Origin: a virus | DNA: 37,486 nucleotides | Virus record (IMG/VR): IMGVR_UViG_3300029309_000117 | Location: 1 to 37,486 of that record | Reading direction: 5' to 3' (one strand) | Part shown: one piece after another, positions 13,855 through 19,898 of the stretch | Layout of the letters: each line of letters opens with the position of its first letter | How positions within the stretch are numbered: the first letter of the stretch is position 1 | Made by a program: the position numbers and the translations under genes | Notes under the pieces: generated by a model | Told to the model about the DNA's origin: nothing | Database searches by the model: none | What the model saw: only the letters and a program-made list of their open reading frames with translations

Positions 13855-14133
13855 ATGCAAATCGAAACAGACTTAACAAAAGAACAAACCCATTACTTGA
13901 TTGATCTTTTAAATAAAGATTATGTTCAATTAAGAAAATTCAAAAAACAACTTATCAAAAATACACCTCCTGAAATTGTGGCTGAAGATGTAAAAGTTTT
14001 GGTTGATAAATGTCGAACCGCAATGATGGAAAATGAAACCATATGCCACAAATTAGACGATCATTTAACAGACATTAGCAGAGGTTATAAGTTAAACATT
14101 GATAAAGAATGGAAAAACAAATGCTTAAAATAA
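13855..14133 (+). CDS. Helical protein of unknown function, 92 aa
   Basis: MQIETDLTKEQTHYLIDLLN, then a basic helix YVQLRKFKKQLIKNTPPEIV and CRTAMMENETICHKLDDHL. It looks like a three-helix protein related in style to the 68-residue product at 13396. Unknown family. Led by promoter copy 3. Confidence 0.65.
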   Translation: MQIETDLTKEQTHYLIDLLNKDYVQLRKFKKQLIKNTPPEIVAEDVKVLVDKCRTAMMENETICHKLDDHLTDISRGYKLNIDKEWKNKCLK

Positions 14134-14158
14134 TAAGAATGTTCACTAAAACTTAACA
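14133..14158 (+). repeat. 26-base imperfect repeat of 13390-13415
   Basis: ATAAGAATGTTCACTAAAAC then TTAACA matches the start region of the 13396 gene (ATAAAAATGTTCACTAAAGC then TCAACA) at 23 of 26 positions. Here the ATG would give only MFTKT before a stop, so it looks like a remnant of a duplicated gene start, or a shared leader element for the gene at 14160. Confidence 0.5.
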
Positions 14159-14159
14159 G

Positions 14160-14402
14160 ATGATTATTGAAACCCCTTCTTTGCTTTCCCCTTGCGGTTC
14201 ATATCAGGTTGACTTCTTCCCAATAAAAGGTCAGCCTGATCTTTTCTTTCGTATAGGAACATTTAATGGGATAACAGAATTTAAAGAAACAGTAAATAAA
14301 GCTGAAATGTTAAGAGATATAGAACGCAAAAGATTTAGATATTTTAAAACAATTCAAATAAATAGAATCCCGCAAATTTATGAAACAAAAGTATTCAATT
14401 AA
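14160..14402 (+). CDS. Unknown protein upstream of Mom-like copy 2, 80 aa
   Basis: MIIETPSLLSPCGSYQVDFF then PIKGQPDLFFRIGTFNGITE, a beta-rich N-terminal half, and a charged helix (KAEMLRDIERKRFRYFKTIQ). It overlaps the following Mom-like gene by 23 bases in another frame, suggesting coupled translation. No clear ribosome site. A role together with the modification enzyme is possible by position only. Confidence 0.55.
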   Translation: MIIETPSLLSPCGSYQVDFFPIKGQPDLFFRIGTFNGITEFKETVNKAEMLRDIERKRFRYFKTIQINRIPQIYETKVFN

Positions 14403-15081
14403 AAGTGTTAAAAATTCAGAATGTAATGAATGGTTTTTAAAAAAACACTATGCGCGAAGATTGCCGAATATAAATTGCGCTTTTGGGTTATATGACAATT
14501 TAAATTTATTACAGGGTGTTTGTAGTTTTGGGCGGCCGATGAGCCACACGTTAATATCTGGCGCAGTAAATGGATTATATCAAGATAATTTTCTTGAATT
14601 GAATAGACTAGTTATTAATGAGGGATTAGAAAAAAATGTTCTTAGCTTTTTTGTTTCTGGTTGCTTGAATAAGTTGCCAAAGCCGTTAATTGTTGTTTCT
14701 TATGCCGATACTTCGCAGGGGCATCATGGTTTTATATATCAGGCGACAAATTGGATATATACAGGATTAAGCGCAAAGTTTAAAGATTACGCTGTAAAAG
14801 GTCTTGAACATATGCACCATAGTTCAATTGAAGATAGTGTTGGCCGTTATGACGAAAACAAAAATATTAATAAACATGAGTTACTAAGAAAAAAATACGG
14901 CGATAGATTGTACATGAAAGAACGCCCGCGAAAACATAGATATTTTTATTTTTTAGGTAATAAAAAAGAAAGACAGATTATGAATAAAAACTTGCAATAT
15001 AAAGTAAAACCATACCCGAAAGGCAACAACAAAAGATACGATGCAAGTTATGTTCCGAGCGTTCAAGGTGTGTTGTTTTAA
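14380..15081 (+). CDS. Mom-like DNA-modification acyltransferase (copy 2)
   Basis: A 233-residue protein with LKKHYARRLPNINCAFGLYD (about 20-39), ELNRLVIN (73-80) and the family hallmark SYADTSQGHHGFIYQATNWI (107-126) followed by YTG. The C-terminal KHRYFYFLG and KPYPK match copy 1 (KYRYLFPLD ... PYPK). Compared with copy 1 it lacks the GVWE.NKFIGVVLFGRGA block, having QGVCSFGRPMSH instead, and carries an extra basic stretch (RKKYGDRLYMKERPRKHRY). It is probably a paralogue with a different acyl donor or timing. It is on the opposite strand, in the early block, and ends tail to tail with the 15078-15296 gene. Confidence 0.72.
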   Translation: MKQKYSIKSVKNSECNEWFLKKHYARRLPNINCAFGLYDNLNLLQGVCSFGRPMSHTLISGAVNGLYQDNFLELNRLVINEGLEKNVLSFFVSGCLNKLPKPLIVVSYADTSQGHHGFIYQATNWIYTGLSAKFKDYAVKGLEHMHHSSIEDSVGRYDENKNINKHELLRKKYGDRLYMKERPRKHRYFYFLGNKKERQIMNKNLQYKVKPYPKGNNKRYDASYVPSVQGVLF

Positions 15082-15296
15082 GTCAAAGGCTTTAATGTAT
15101 GCTGCGCGTGTTCTGATGTTCTTTTATCATCCCATTGAACCCTGTAATATTGATGCTTGAAACCAAGGCTGTTTTGCTTTGTGAATACTTCTATTATTTT
15201 TCCGCTTATGTAACGTTTGGGAATGTTTGAAGAAGTGAAAGAAACTTTTTTGACGCGTTGGCCTAGTTGATAACGTTGGCCTACAAGTTCTGGCAT
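15078..15296 (-). CDS. Small SH3/KOW-like protein, 72 aa
   Basis: MPELVGQRYQLGQRVKKVSF, then RYISGKIIEVFTKQNSLGFK and HQYYRVQWDDKRTSEHAQHT, ending LKPLT. The G..V..V.........G.I..V.........YRVQWDD pattern is that of a small beta-barrel (SH3/Tudor/KOW-like) protein often found in phages. It is the only minus-strand gene in the early block, convergent with Mom-like copy 2 (4-base overlap) and divergent from the 15417 gene. Confidence 0.65.
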   Translation of the reverse strand: MPELVGQRYQLGQRVKKVSFTSSNIPKRYISGKIIEVFTKQNSLGFKHQYYRVQWDDKRTSEHAQHTLKPLT

Positions 15297-15341
15297 ATTG
15301 AAGAGATAAGGATTTAATTAGTTTAGCAAATAATAAAAATT

Positions 15342-15356
15342 AATCTTAGTAAGATT
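15342..15356. promoter_or_regulatory. Perfect 7-1-7 palindrome abutting a -35 box
   Basis: AATCTTAGTAAGATT is an exact inverted repeat ending one base before TTGACA of promoter copy 4. It has the geometry of an operator for a dimeric regulator. It sits in the divergent spacer between the genes at 15296 (minus) and 15417 (plus), so it could control both. Confidence 0.45.
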
Positions 15357-15357
15357 G

Positions 15358-15416
15358 TTGACAATATAATTTAATTTTATTATAATAAGAATGTAAGCGA
15401 AACAAACCAAACCAAA
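15358..15416 (+). promoter_or_regulatory. Consensus promoter with SD-less A/C-rich leader (copy 4)
   Basis: TTGACA (15358-15363), a 17-bp spacer, TATAAT (15381-15386), leader ATGTAAGCGAAACAAACCAA then ACCAAA-ATG. The -10 to ATG distance is 36 bases, slightly longer than copies 2, 3 and 5. Confidence 0.88.
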
Positions 15417-15659
15417 ATGAACACTTTCTTCAACACATACTTCAACGAAAAACAGCTTGATAATCAAGTTTATGAAGTTGCCGCTCCTAACGGAACAATG
15501 AATTTGATCGAGACTGAAATGGTTGTTGCCAAGATCAAGAGAACACAAGGCGATGAAGCTAAAAAGATCGAAGGCATCATTAGACAGATTGATTGCTTAA
15601 ACGGCGACATTCATCATTTCTTGAGACATCTTGCTCAAGCAATGGCTATTGATTTTTAA
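15417..15659 (+). CDS. Conserved small phage protein, 80 aa
   Basis: MNTFFNTYFNEKQLDNQVYE, then MNLIETEMVVAKIKRTQGDE and IDCLNGDIHHFLRHLAQAMA. The pattern (E.V...I......E...I...IR.ID..NGDI.HFL.HLA.A.A) is one I recognise as a widely distributed phage hypothetical protein. It is the leading gene of a long early transcript. The stop is followed by AAGGAGG, the ribosome site of the next gene. Confidence 0.65.
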   Translation: MNTFFNTYFNEKQLDNQVYEVAAPNGTMNLIETEMVVAKIKRTQGDEAKKIEGIIRQIDCLNGDIHHFLRHLAQAMAIDF

Positions 15660-15673
15660 GGAGGTAAAACACA

Positions 15674-15856
15674 ATGGCAAACAGAGAAAAGGGAACAGAA
15701 CGCGAGAACCTTTATTCAGAAGTAATACAGGTTGCCGTAAGACCCGCAGTAAAGAAAGAACTTAAAATCAGGGCAACAATAGAAAATAAAACTTTAAGTT
15801 GCTTTTTAAGAGATAAGTTTGAAAAGGAAACAGCAGAAGATTATCAGGTGGAATAA
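15674..15856 (+). CDS. Ribbon-helix-helix-like small protein, 60 aa
   Basis: Starts MANREKGTERENLYSEVIQV with GGAGG ten bases upstream. The segment IQVAVRPAVKKELKIRATIE followed by NKTLSCFLRDKFEKE has the strand-helix-helix spacing of RHH/CopG DNA-binding proteins. It overlaps the next start by one base (TAATG). It may be a transcriptional regulator of the early block. Confidence 0.6.
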   Translation: MANREKGTERENLYSEVIQVAVRPAVKKELKIRATIENKTLSCFLRDKFEKETAEDYQVE

Positions 15857-16065
15857 TGGAATTTAATATTACTAAAAAATGGGTATCTCAAAGAATAGCA
15901 AGCGATTTTTTAGGGGTATCTGAAAGAACATTATTAACTTTGCGTAAACAAGGAGTTTTAACTCAGGGTGATTGTTGGAGAAGAAAAATTCCAACTAATC
16001 CTAATAGTCATGTTTTATATGAATTAGAAAACTGCGAGATAAAACTAACATCATATTGTAAGTAA
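15856..16065 (+). CDS. Helix-turn-helix (excisionase/MerR-like) small protein, 69 aa
   Basis: MEFNITKKWVSQRIASDFLG then VSERTLLTLRKQGVL and WRRKIPTNPNSHVLYEL. The 'A..LGVS.RTL..LRK.GVL' is a winged-HTH of the type found in excisionases and MerR-like regulators, with a following basic wing. No integrase is present, so a recombination-directionality role has no visible partner. A regulator is more likely. Confidence 0.65.
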   Translation: MEFNITKKWVSQRIASDFLGVSERTLLTLRKQGVLTQGDCWRRKIPTNPNSHVLYELENCEIKLTSYCK

Positions 16066-16068
16066 AAA

Positions 16069-16203
16069 ATGAAGGAAGAGAAAAAACCAAAAGCGGGTCA
16101 AATTGAATTTGATAAAGAAAGAAAAATGTGGGTTGTTTATAACGGCGCATATTGGGTTGATGTCGATTTAAAAGAACACAAATGCGATTTTAAAAAAGAA
16201 TAG
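16069..16203 (+). CDS. Small protein, 44 aa
   Basis: An ATG at 16069 encodes MKEEKKPKAGQIEFDKERKM then WVVYNGAYWVDVDLKEHKCD, ending FKKE. It is predicted as a small beta-hairpin domain with charged ends. It begins 3 bases after the preceding stop and ends just before the promoter/iteron region. Unknown family. Confidence 0.5.
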   Translation: MKEEKKPKAGQIEFDKERKMWVVYNGAYWVDVDLKEHKCDFKKE

Positions 16204-16233
16204 AAAATATAACAGATTGTAAAACTGTAAATA

Positions 16234-16317
16234 TTGACAATGTACAATTTACTGCCATGATATGTTCACTTTATGTACAATTTATGACCACAAAACGTCC
16301 ATCGCGTGTACAAATTA
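16234..16317 (+). promoter_or_regulatory. Promoter-like -35 box and three 33-bp-spaced TGTACAAWTTA repeats
   Basis: TTGACA lies at 16234-16239 (no good -10 at the expected distance; ATGATA at 16257). Eleven-base direct repeats TGTACAATTTA, TGTACAATTTA and TGTACAAATTA start at 16241, 16274 and 16307, each exactly 33 bases apart. Each contains the palindrome TGTACA. The regular, near-three-turn spacing resembles replication iterons or a cooperative operator. Repeats 2 and 3 overlap the start of the gene at 16284. Confidence 0.6.
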
Positions 16318-16916
16318 TGGTACCTATCATGAACCAACTAAACGAAATTAAACCAAAACATCTATCTATGACTGCATTCATCAATGAAATACTATCTCAG
16401 GCCGCAGGGGGGTTGACTCCATGTGTTACCCTGAATTTATCAAGCGAACAAAGTTCACTTGAGATAAATAATTTAAAAAAAGAACAAGAAGAGAAGAAAA
16501 ACAAAGAACAAAGCGCAGATAAATTCTCTACTTCTATATATAAGAATAAGGAAAAGAAAAAAACGATAAAAAAATCAAAAAAAGATTTGTTTGCTAGTCC
16601 TAATATTAAAAAAGAATATATACCGCAAGATTTACAAATGCATGCGGATTTAATTGTTGAATGGTGGCCGATAAGACATAAGAAAAAAGCTACTTGCACT
16701 CAAGCGGTTGCAGAGCGCATATTTAGAAAGTTACGGAGGTTTACGCATCAAGAGCAAATTAAGGCGCTAGAAATGGCAATCATAAGGGGCTATAAGGATG
16801 TTTATAAACCTAATAACGAATACAACAAAGAACAGCCGACAAATCATCCCGCATCTAAAGTATTTAAAGCAAGCGAACAAAACTGGCCTTCATTAAAGGT
16901 TGTTAAAAATGACTAA
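16284..16916 (+). CDS. Putative DNA-binding/replication protein (RHH N-terminus)
   Basis: I prefer the ATG at 16284 (MTTKRPSRVQIMVPIMNQL); an ATG nine codons upstream is possible. Residues 4-38 fit a ribbon-helix-helix domain (SRVQIMVPIMNQLNEI, LSMTAFINEILSQ). A low-complexity Lys/Glu/Ser linker follows at about 50-110. The C-terminal domain (ADLIVEWWPIRHKKKATCTQ ... ALEMAIIRGYKDVYKP) matches the W..R..K....TQ.....L..L.....A...AI..G...... pattern seen at the C-terminus of phage replication-initiation proteins. The iteron-like repeats at its start support a replication or autoregulatory role. No polymerase or primase motif. Confidence 0.55.
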   Translation: MTTKRPSRVQIMVPIMNQLNEIKPKHLSMTAFINEILSQAAGGLTPCVTLNLSSEQSSLEINNLKKEQEEKKNKEQSADKFSTSIYKNKEKKKTIKKSKKDLFASPNIKKEYIPQDLQMHADLIVEWWPIRHKKKATCTQAVAERIFRKLRRFTHQEQIKALEMAIIRGYKDVYKPNNEYNKEQPTNHPASKVFKASEQNWPSLKVVKND

Positions 16917-17121
16917 TATTAAAGTTTTTGCTTCACCTAATACTGAAATTATGAATAGCGGTAATATCTTGTGGGAAATCTGTTGGCAGAGAGAAGGTGA
17001 ACAAATGCACTCAAAACTAGTAACAAGGCCGCCGAACGGATGGCGAGATCCAATATTGAATGAATTTTTGCCAGAAGATGTTATTCAGGCTTTAATTAAA
17101 AAATATGGTTTAGGTGGTTAA
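16909..17121 (+). CDS. Small protein of unknown function, 70 aa
   Basis: I start at the ATG at 16909 (MTNIKVFASPNTEIMNSGNI), overlapping the previous gene by 8 bases; an upstream in-frame TTG is less likely. The sequence has an aromatic middle (ILWEICWQREGEQMHSKLV) and a helical end (LPEDVIQALIKKYGLGG). Unknown family. Confidence 0.6.
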   Translation: MTNIKVFASPNTEIMNSGNILWEICWQREGEQMHSKLVTRPPNGWRDPILNEFLPEDVIQALIKKYGLGG

Positions 17122-17123
17122 TT

Positions 17124-17396
17124 ATGGAAAGACTTACAAATTTATCATCTGTCATTTTGACACTAAAAAAAGGTTTATTAAAGAAAAACCCGACTAATCC
17201 AAATTTTCCGATGTGGACTTTGACTGATCTTGATAAAAAAAGTCAGGGATGGCAAAGAGTCGAGGATGAATGTAATAATGAAAAATCACTTTTCCCGAAA
17301 GGCTATCAAGGTGTGAAACATCGAAACCTTGCAAGAGAAAATCTTATTGAAGAAAAAGTTCAAGTAAATGATCCTAGAGACTTTGATAAGCAATGA
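17124..17396 (+). CDS. Unknown protein, 90 aa
   Basis: MERLTNLSSVILTLKKGLLK, then a Pro/Asn segment NPTNPNFPMWTLTDLDKKSQ and GWQRVEDECNNEKSLFPKGY. GGTGG precedes the ATG. The stop overlaps the ATG of the next small ORF. No recognised domain. Confidence 0.65.
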   Translation: MERLTNLSSVILTLKKGLLKKNPTNPNFPMWTLTDLDKKSQGWQRVEDECNNEKSLFPKGYQGVKHRNLARENLIEEKVQVNDPRDFDKQ

Positions 17397-17509
17397 GTTA
17401 CAAAACAGAACAAACAGAAAACGCCAAAAAAAGAATTGAAGAATTAAAAATTTTAATTACTTTTTGGCAAAAAACAAAAAAAACAAATGAAAACAAAATC
17501 ATTAATTAA
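17393..17509 (+). CDS. Tiny Lys-rich ORF, 38 aa
   Basis: An ATG at 17393 overlaps the previous stop (ATGA) and encodes MSYKTEQTENAKKRIEELKI then LITFWQKTKKTNENKIIN. It overlaps the exonuclease gene by 23 bases. The coupling geometry is like that of its neighbours, but the size and bias towards A-rich codons leave it uncertain. Confidence 0.4.
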   Translation: MSYKTEQTENAKKRIEELKILITFWQKTKKTNENKIIN

Positions 17510-18116
17510 ACCGCTTCCAATAGGACGCATCGAAAAAACCCATAAATATATTTGGGAACCAACAGGCGAAATTCTTGCTTATTCGACAACTCAGGTTTGT
17601 AATACAAAAACACCTGAACAATTAGAAAATATTGAAAGGTGGCGTCATAAATGGGAACCGCGCGGCGTTACGGCGCATTATTGTTTGCAGCAAAAAATGT
17701 TAGGTAATGATAAGCCTGACATGGGCGAATATAAAGATTGGATTGAACCGCTTTTAAGTTTGGATTTTTGGGAAAACTTTGAACCTTGGGGCGTTGAGTT
17801 TATGCTTTGCGATCTTGAAAAATCTGTTGGCGGTCAACTTGATCTTCTCGGTTATGACAATAAAGAAAAAAAGATTATGCTTATTGACTTGAAAACGCAG
17901 GGAAACAAATACGCAAAGCCATATTCAACAAACGCGCAACTTGGAAGCTATGTAGATGCTTTAAAAATACATAGGGATATAAAACCAGATGTATGTAAAA
18001 CAATCTGGGCAAAGCCGAATAAATGCGTTATTGGCGAAGATCAAGAAGTTGAGCTTTGTACAAGGGAATGGCGTCAAGCTTGGGAAAAATTTCAAAGCAA
18101 ACAGGAGACTTTTTAA
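17487..18116 (+). CDS. PD-(D/E)XK exonuclease (RecB/lambda Exo-like)
   Basis: A 209-residue nuclease. The motifs are in order: AHYCLQQ (residues 63-69, conserved His), VEFML (103-107, Glu), GGQLDLLGY (115-123, catalytic Asp119), IDLKTQ (133-138, Asp134/Lys136) and NAQLGSYVDAL (149-159, Gln151). This is the standard set for phage recombination exonucleases that resect double-strand ends to give 3' tails. The single-strand annealing protein two genes later is its expected partner. An A-rich stretch precedes the ATG and no strong ribosome site is visible. Confidence 0.82.
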   Translation: MKTKSLIKPLPIGRIEKTHKYIWEPTGEILAYSTTQVCNTKTPEQLENIERWRHKWEPRGVTAHYCLQQKMLGNDKPDMGEYKDWIEPLLSLDFWENFEPWGVEFMLCDLEKSVGGQLDLLGYDNKEKKIMLIDLKTQGNKYAKPYSTNAQLGSYVDALKIHRDIKPDVCKTIWAKPNKCVIGEDQEVELCTREWRQAWEKFQSKQETF

Positions 18117-18485
18117 ATGACAAAAAAAACTAAAAACAAACCAGAATTTCCAAAGCATCAAATTTGGTTTGACGAAGAATTAAAAAAATATCTTATGGTT
18201 TTTGATGGTTTAGATGGTGTTCCAAGACCTTTTGAACTTCAATTAAGTGAAATAGGTGCTGAAACAATTAAAACTGCATTTGTTAATACTCCAATTCATT
18301 TAGCAATGGGTAATTTTTGGGGTTATAAAGATTATCCAGAAGATGAAGTTTTAAAAAATTGTGAGCCATTTGAAAAAGGCAGAAATCACATCTACTTAGC
18401 AAGTTATGATTTATCGGCTTTAACTGCACTTGCAAAAGTGCTTTGCGATTATAGATGTTGGGAAGATAATCAAAATGCTTTTTAA
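18117..18485 (+). CDS. Unknown protein between exonuclease and RusA, 122 aa
   Basis: MTKKTKNKPEFPKHQIWFDE, then KKYLMVFDGLDGVPRPFELQ and a mid-section HLAMGNFWGYKDYPEDEVLK. It starts at the exonuclease stop (TAAATG) and its own stop overlaps the RusA start (TAATG). The compact placement inside the recombination cassette suggests an accessory role. I do not recognise the fold. Confidence 0.65.
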   Translation: MTKKTKNKPEFPKHQIWFDEELKKYLMVFDGLDGVPRPFELQLSEIGAETIKTAFVNTPIHLAMGNFWGYKDYPEDEVLKNCEPFEKGRNHIYLASYDLSALTALAKVLCDYRCWEDNQNAF

Positions 18486-18931
18486 TGAAAGAACTTGAAT
18501 TTCGTGTTGTAGGTTTACCCGCGCCGCAGGGTTCAAAAACTTTAACGCGATATGGGGCGTTAATGGAATCAAGTAAAAAAGTAAAACCTTGGAGACAAGA
18601 TATAATCCACGCGGCGCTTGAGGCATATTCTGGCAAGCCTTTCGATGAACCTGTGTGTGTTTCTGTTGAATTTATATTTCCACGCCCTAAAGGGCATTAC
18701 GGAACAGGACGAAATAGTCAAAAGTTAAAAGACAGCGCCCCTAGATATTGCACAAGTAAAACTAACGGAGATATTGATAAAGTTGTAAGATCAACATTAG
18801 ATGCTTTAAGTTTGACTTCTGGCGGATGTATTTTGACTGATGATTCTTTGGTTGTTTGTTTACAAGCTTTAAAACGATATGCGGATTTTTATGAACTGGC
18901 AGGGGCAAAAATAAATATAAAGACTTTTTGA
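18485..18931 (+). CDS. rusA: RusA-family Holliday junction resolvase
   Basis: A 148-residue protein opening with LPAPQGSKT (11-19), typical of RusA. The catalytic block is GDIDKVVRSTLDALS (95-109, Asp96, Asp98, Lys99, Asp106) and TDDSLV (118-123). RusA cleaves four-way junctions symmetrically and is common in phage recombination modules. Length and spacing of acidic residues agree with the family. It follows the unknown 122-residue gene with a 1-base overlap. Confidence 0.88.
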   Translation: MKELEFRVVGLPAPQGSKTLTRYGALMESSKKVKPWRQDIIHAALEAYSGKPFDEPVCVSVEFIFPRPKGHYGTGRNSQKLKDSAPRYCTSKTNGDIDKVVRSTLDALSLTSGGCILTDDSLVVCLQALKRYADFYELAGAKINIKTF

Positions 18932-18955
18932 CAAAATAAATTAAATTGGTAGACT
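18928..18955 (+). promoter_or_regulatory. Probable promoter upstream of the annealing-protein gene
   Basis: TTGACA (18928-18933) and TAGACT (18950-18955) are separated by 16 bp and lie across the RusA stop codon. The following 23-base leader lacks the AAACCAA repeats of the main cassette. It would allow separate transcription of the genes from 18979 onwards. Confidence 0.5.
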
Positions 18956-18978
18956 AAAGAATACAGATAAATACTAAG

Positions 18979-19692
18979 ATGTCAAACCAACCTGAACCAA
19001 CTGAATCAATACAAATTCCAAATCTGGGCGGCCTTATAACAGAAGATGATCTTTACTATAAAGGCAAAGTTCCTTATTGTTCATGGGCTAAAACAGCGCA
19101 AAGAATAAGAGAAAATGCGCCTAATTGGTTTTTTAATTTAGAACCTGACCCAAATGGGCAACTTGTTTGGATGGCTCCTGATAATACAGGTTATTTAATG
19201 GGCTATTTTCAAAACATAGAAACAGGAATAAAACTGCCTTTTTATCCTTACGCGATAACAAATTATTCAAATAAATCTATTAAATATGATCAAATCTCAT
19301 CAACTGATGTCTTAAAAGCGCATCGTAGATGTCTTTGCGCCTGCGCTTGTTTTTCCTTCGGTGATGCTTTTGAACTATGGGCGGGTCTTGAAGTAAAAGA
19401 ATCTAAAGAAGAGGAAGCTTTACCAGAAGAAAAAAAAGGCGTTTCACATACACCAGAAAAACCAGACGAAAAACCAGACGAAAATTATTTATTGCCTAAA
19501 GAAATTAACCCTGATGCAAAAGAATTAATTGTAACTGAATTAAGAAAATCACCCCATAAAGATCAAATTTTAAAAGAATTTAAAAGTCATTTCAAATTGC
19601 AAGTTAAAGAGGTTACACCCGCAAATATTACATTATCTGAACATGGAAGATTTTTACGCTTAACTATGGAAAAACTAAAAGAAAAAAGTTAA
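18979..19692 (+). CDS. Single-strand annealing protein (Sak3/DUF1071-like)
   Basis: A 237-residue protein. KGKVPYCSWAKTAQRIRENA (28-47) corresponds to the family's 'YLSWA.AW' start. FYPYAITNYSNKSI (88-101) and STDVLKAHRRCLCACACFSF (108-127) with ELWAG match the DUF1071/Sak3 core '..D....A..RCL..A...FG...LYAGE'. An acidic linker (about 140-175) leads to a separate C-terminal domain (ELRKSPHKDQILKEFKSHFK ... LSEHGRFLRL). These proteins anneal the 3' tails made by the exonuclease, so 17487 and 18979 form a two-component recombinase with RusA as resolvase. Confidence 0.78.
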   Translation: MSNQPEPTESIQIPNLGGLITEDDLYYKGKVPYCSWAKTAQRIRENAPNWFFNLEPDPNGQLVWMAPDNTGYLMGYFQNIETGIKLPFYPYAITNYSNKSIKYDQISSTDVLKAHRRCLCACACFSFGDAFELWAGLEVKESKEEEALPEEKKGVSHTPEKPDEKPDENYLLPKEINPDAKELIVTELRKSPHKDQILKEFKSHFKLQVKEVTPANITLSEHGRFLRLTMEKLKEKS

Positions 19693-19898
19693 TGACAGAA
19701 GAGCAAGCCGATTACGCAGGCCAACAAATAATTCAAGAACTGCGGTCAAGGCGTATTTCTTTTTATAACCGAAACAAATTTTATTTTAGAACTGATGATT
19801 CACAAGCCACCCTAATTAGAGAATATTGCGCCAAGCATAAAATTTCTCTTACTGATTTTTTCAAACAACTTTTAACAAACCATTTTAAACATGTCTGA
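19692..19898 (+). CDS. Ribbon-helix-helix-like small protein, 68 aa
   Basis: MTEEQADYAGQQIIQELRSR, then FYFRTDDSQATLIREYCAKH and KISLTDFFKQLLTNHFKHV. The last two segments have strand-helix-turn-helix spacing like RHH proteins. It overlaps the annealing-protein stop (TAATG) and the next start, so it is tightly coupled. Possible regulator of the recombination cassette. Confidence 0.6.
   Translation: MTEEQADYAGQQIIQELRSRRISFYNRNKFYFRTDDSQATLIREYCAKHKISLTDFFKQLLTNHFKHV

Noticed and set aside
15318-15548. 76-residue minus-strand frame
   Set aside because: It would cover promoter copy 4 and the start of the 15417 gene on the other strand; the composition is that of an antisense shadow.
15856-16065. 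Excisionase as evidence for lysogeny
   Set aside because: The HTH resembles excisionases, but there is no integrase, attachment site or repressor in the genome.
16397-16699. 100-residue minus-strand frame rich in Phe/Ser
   Set aside because: Antisense to the Lys-rich linker of the 16284 protein; the Phe runs simply mirror AAA/GAA codons.
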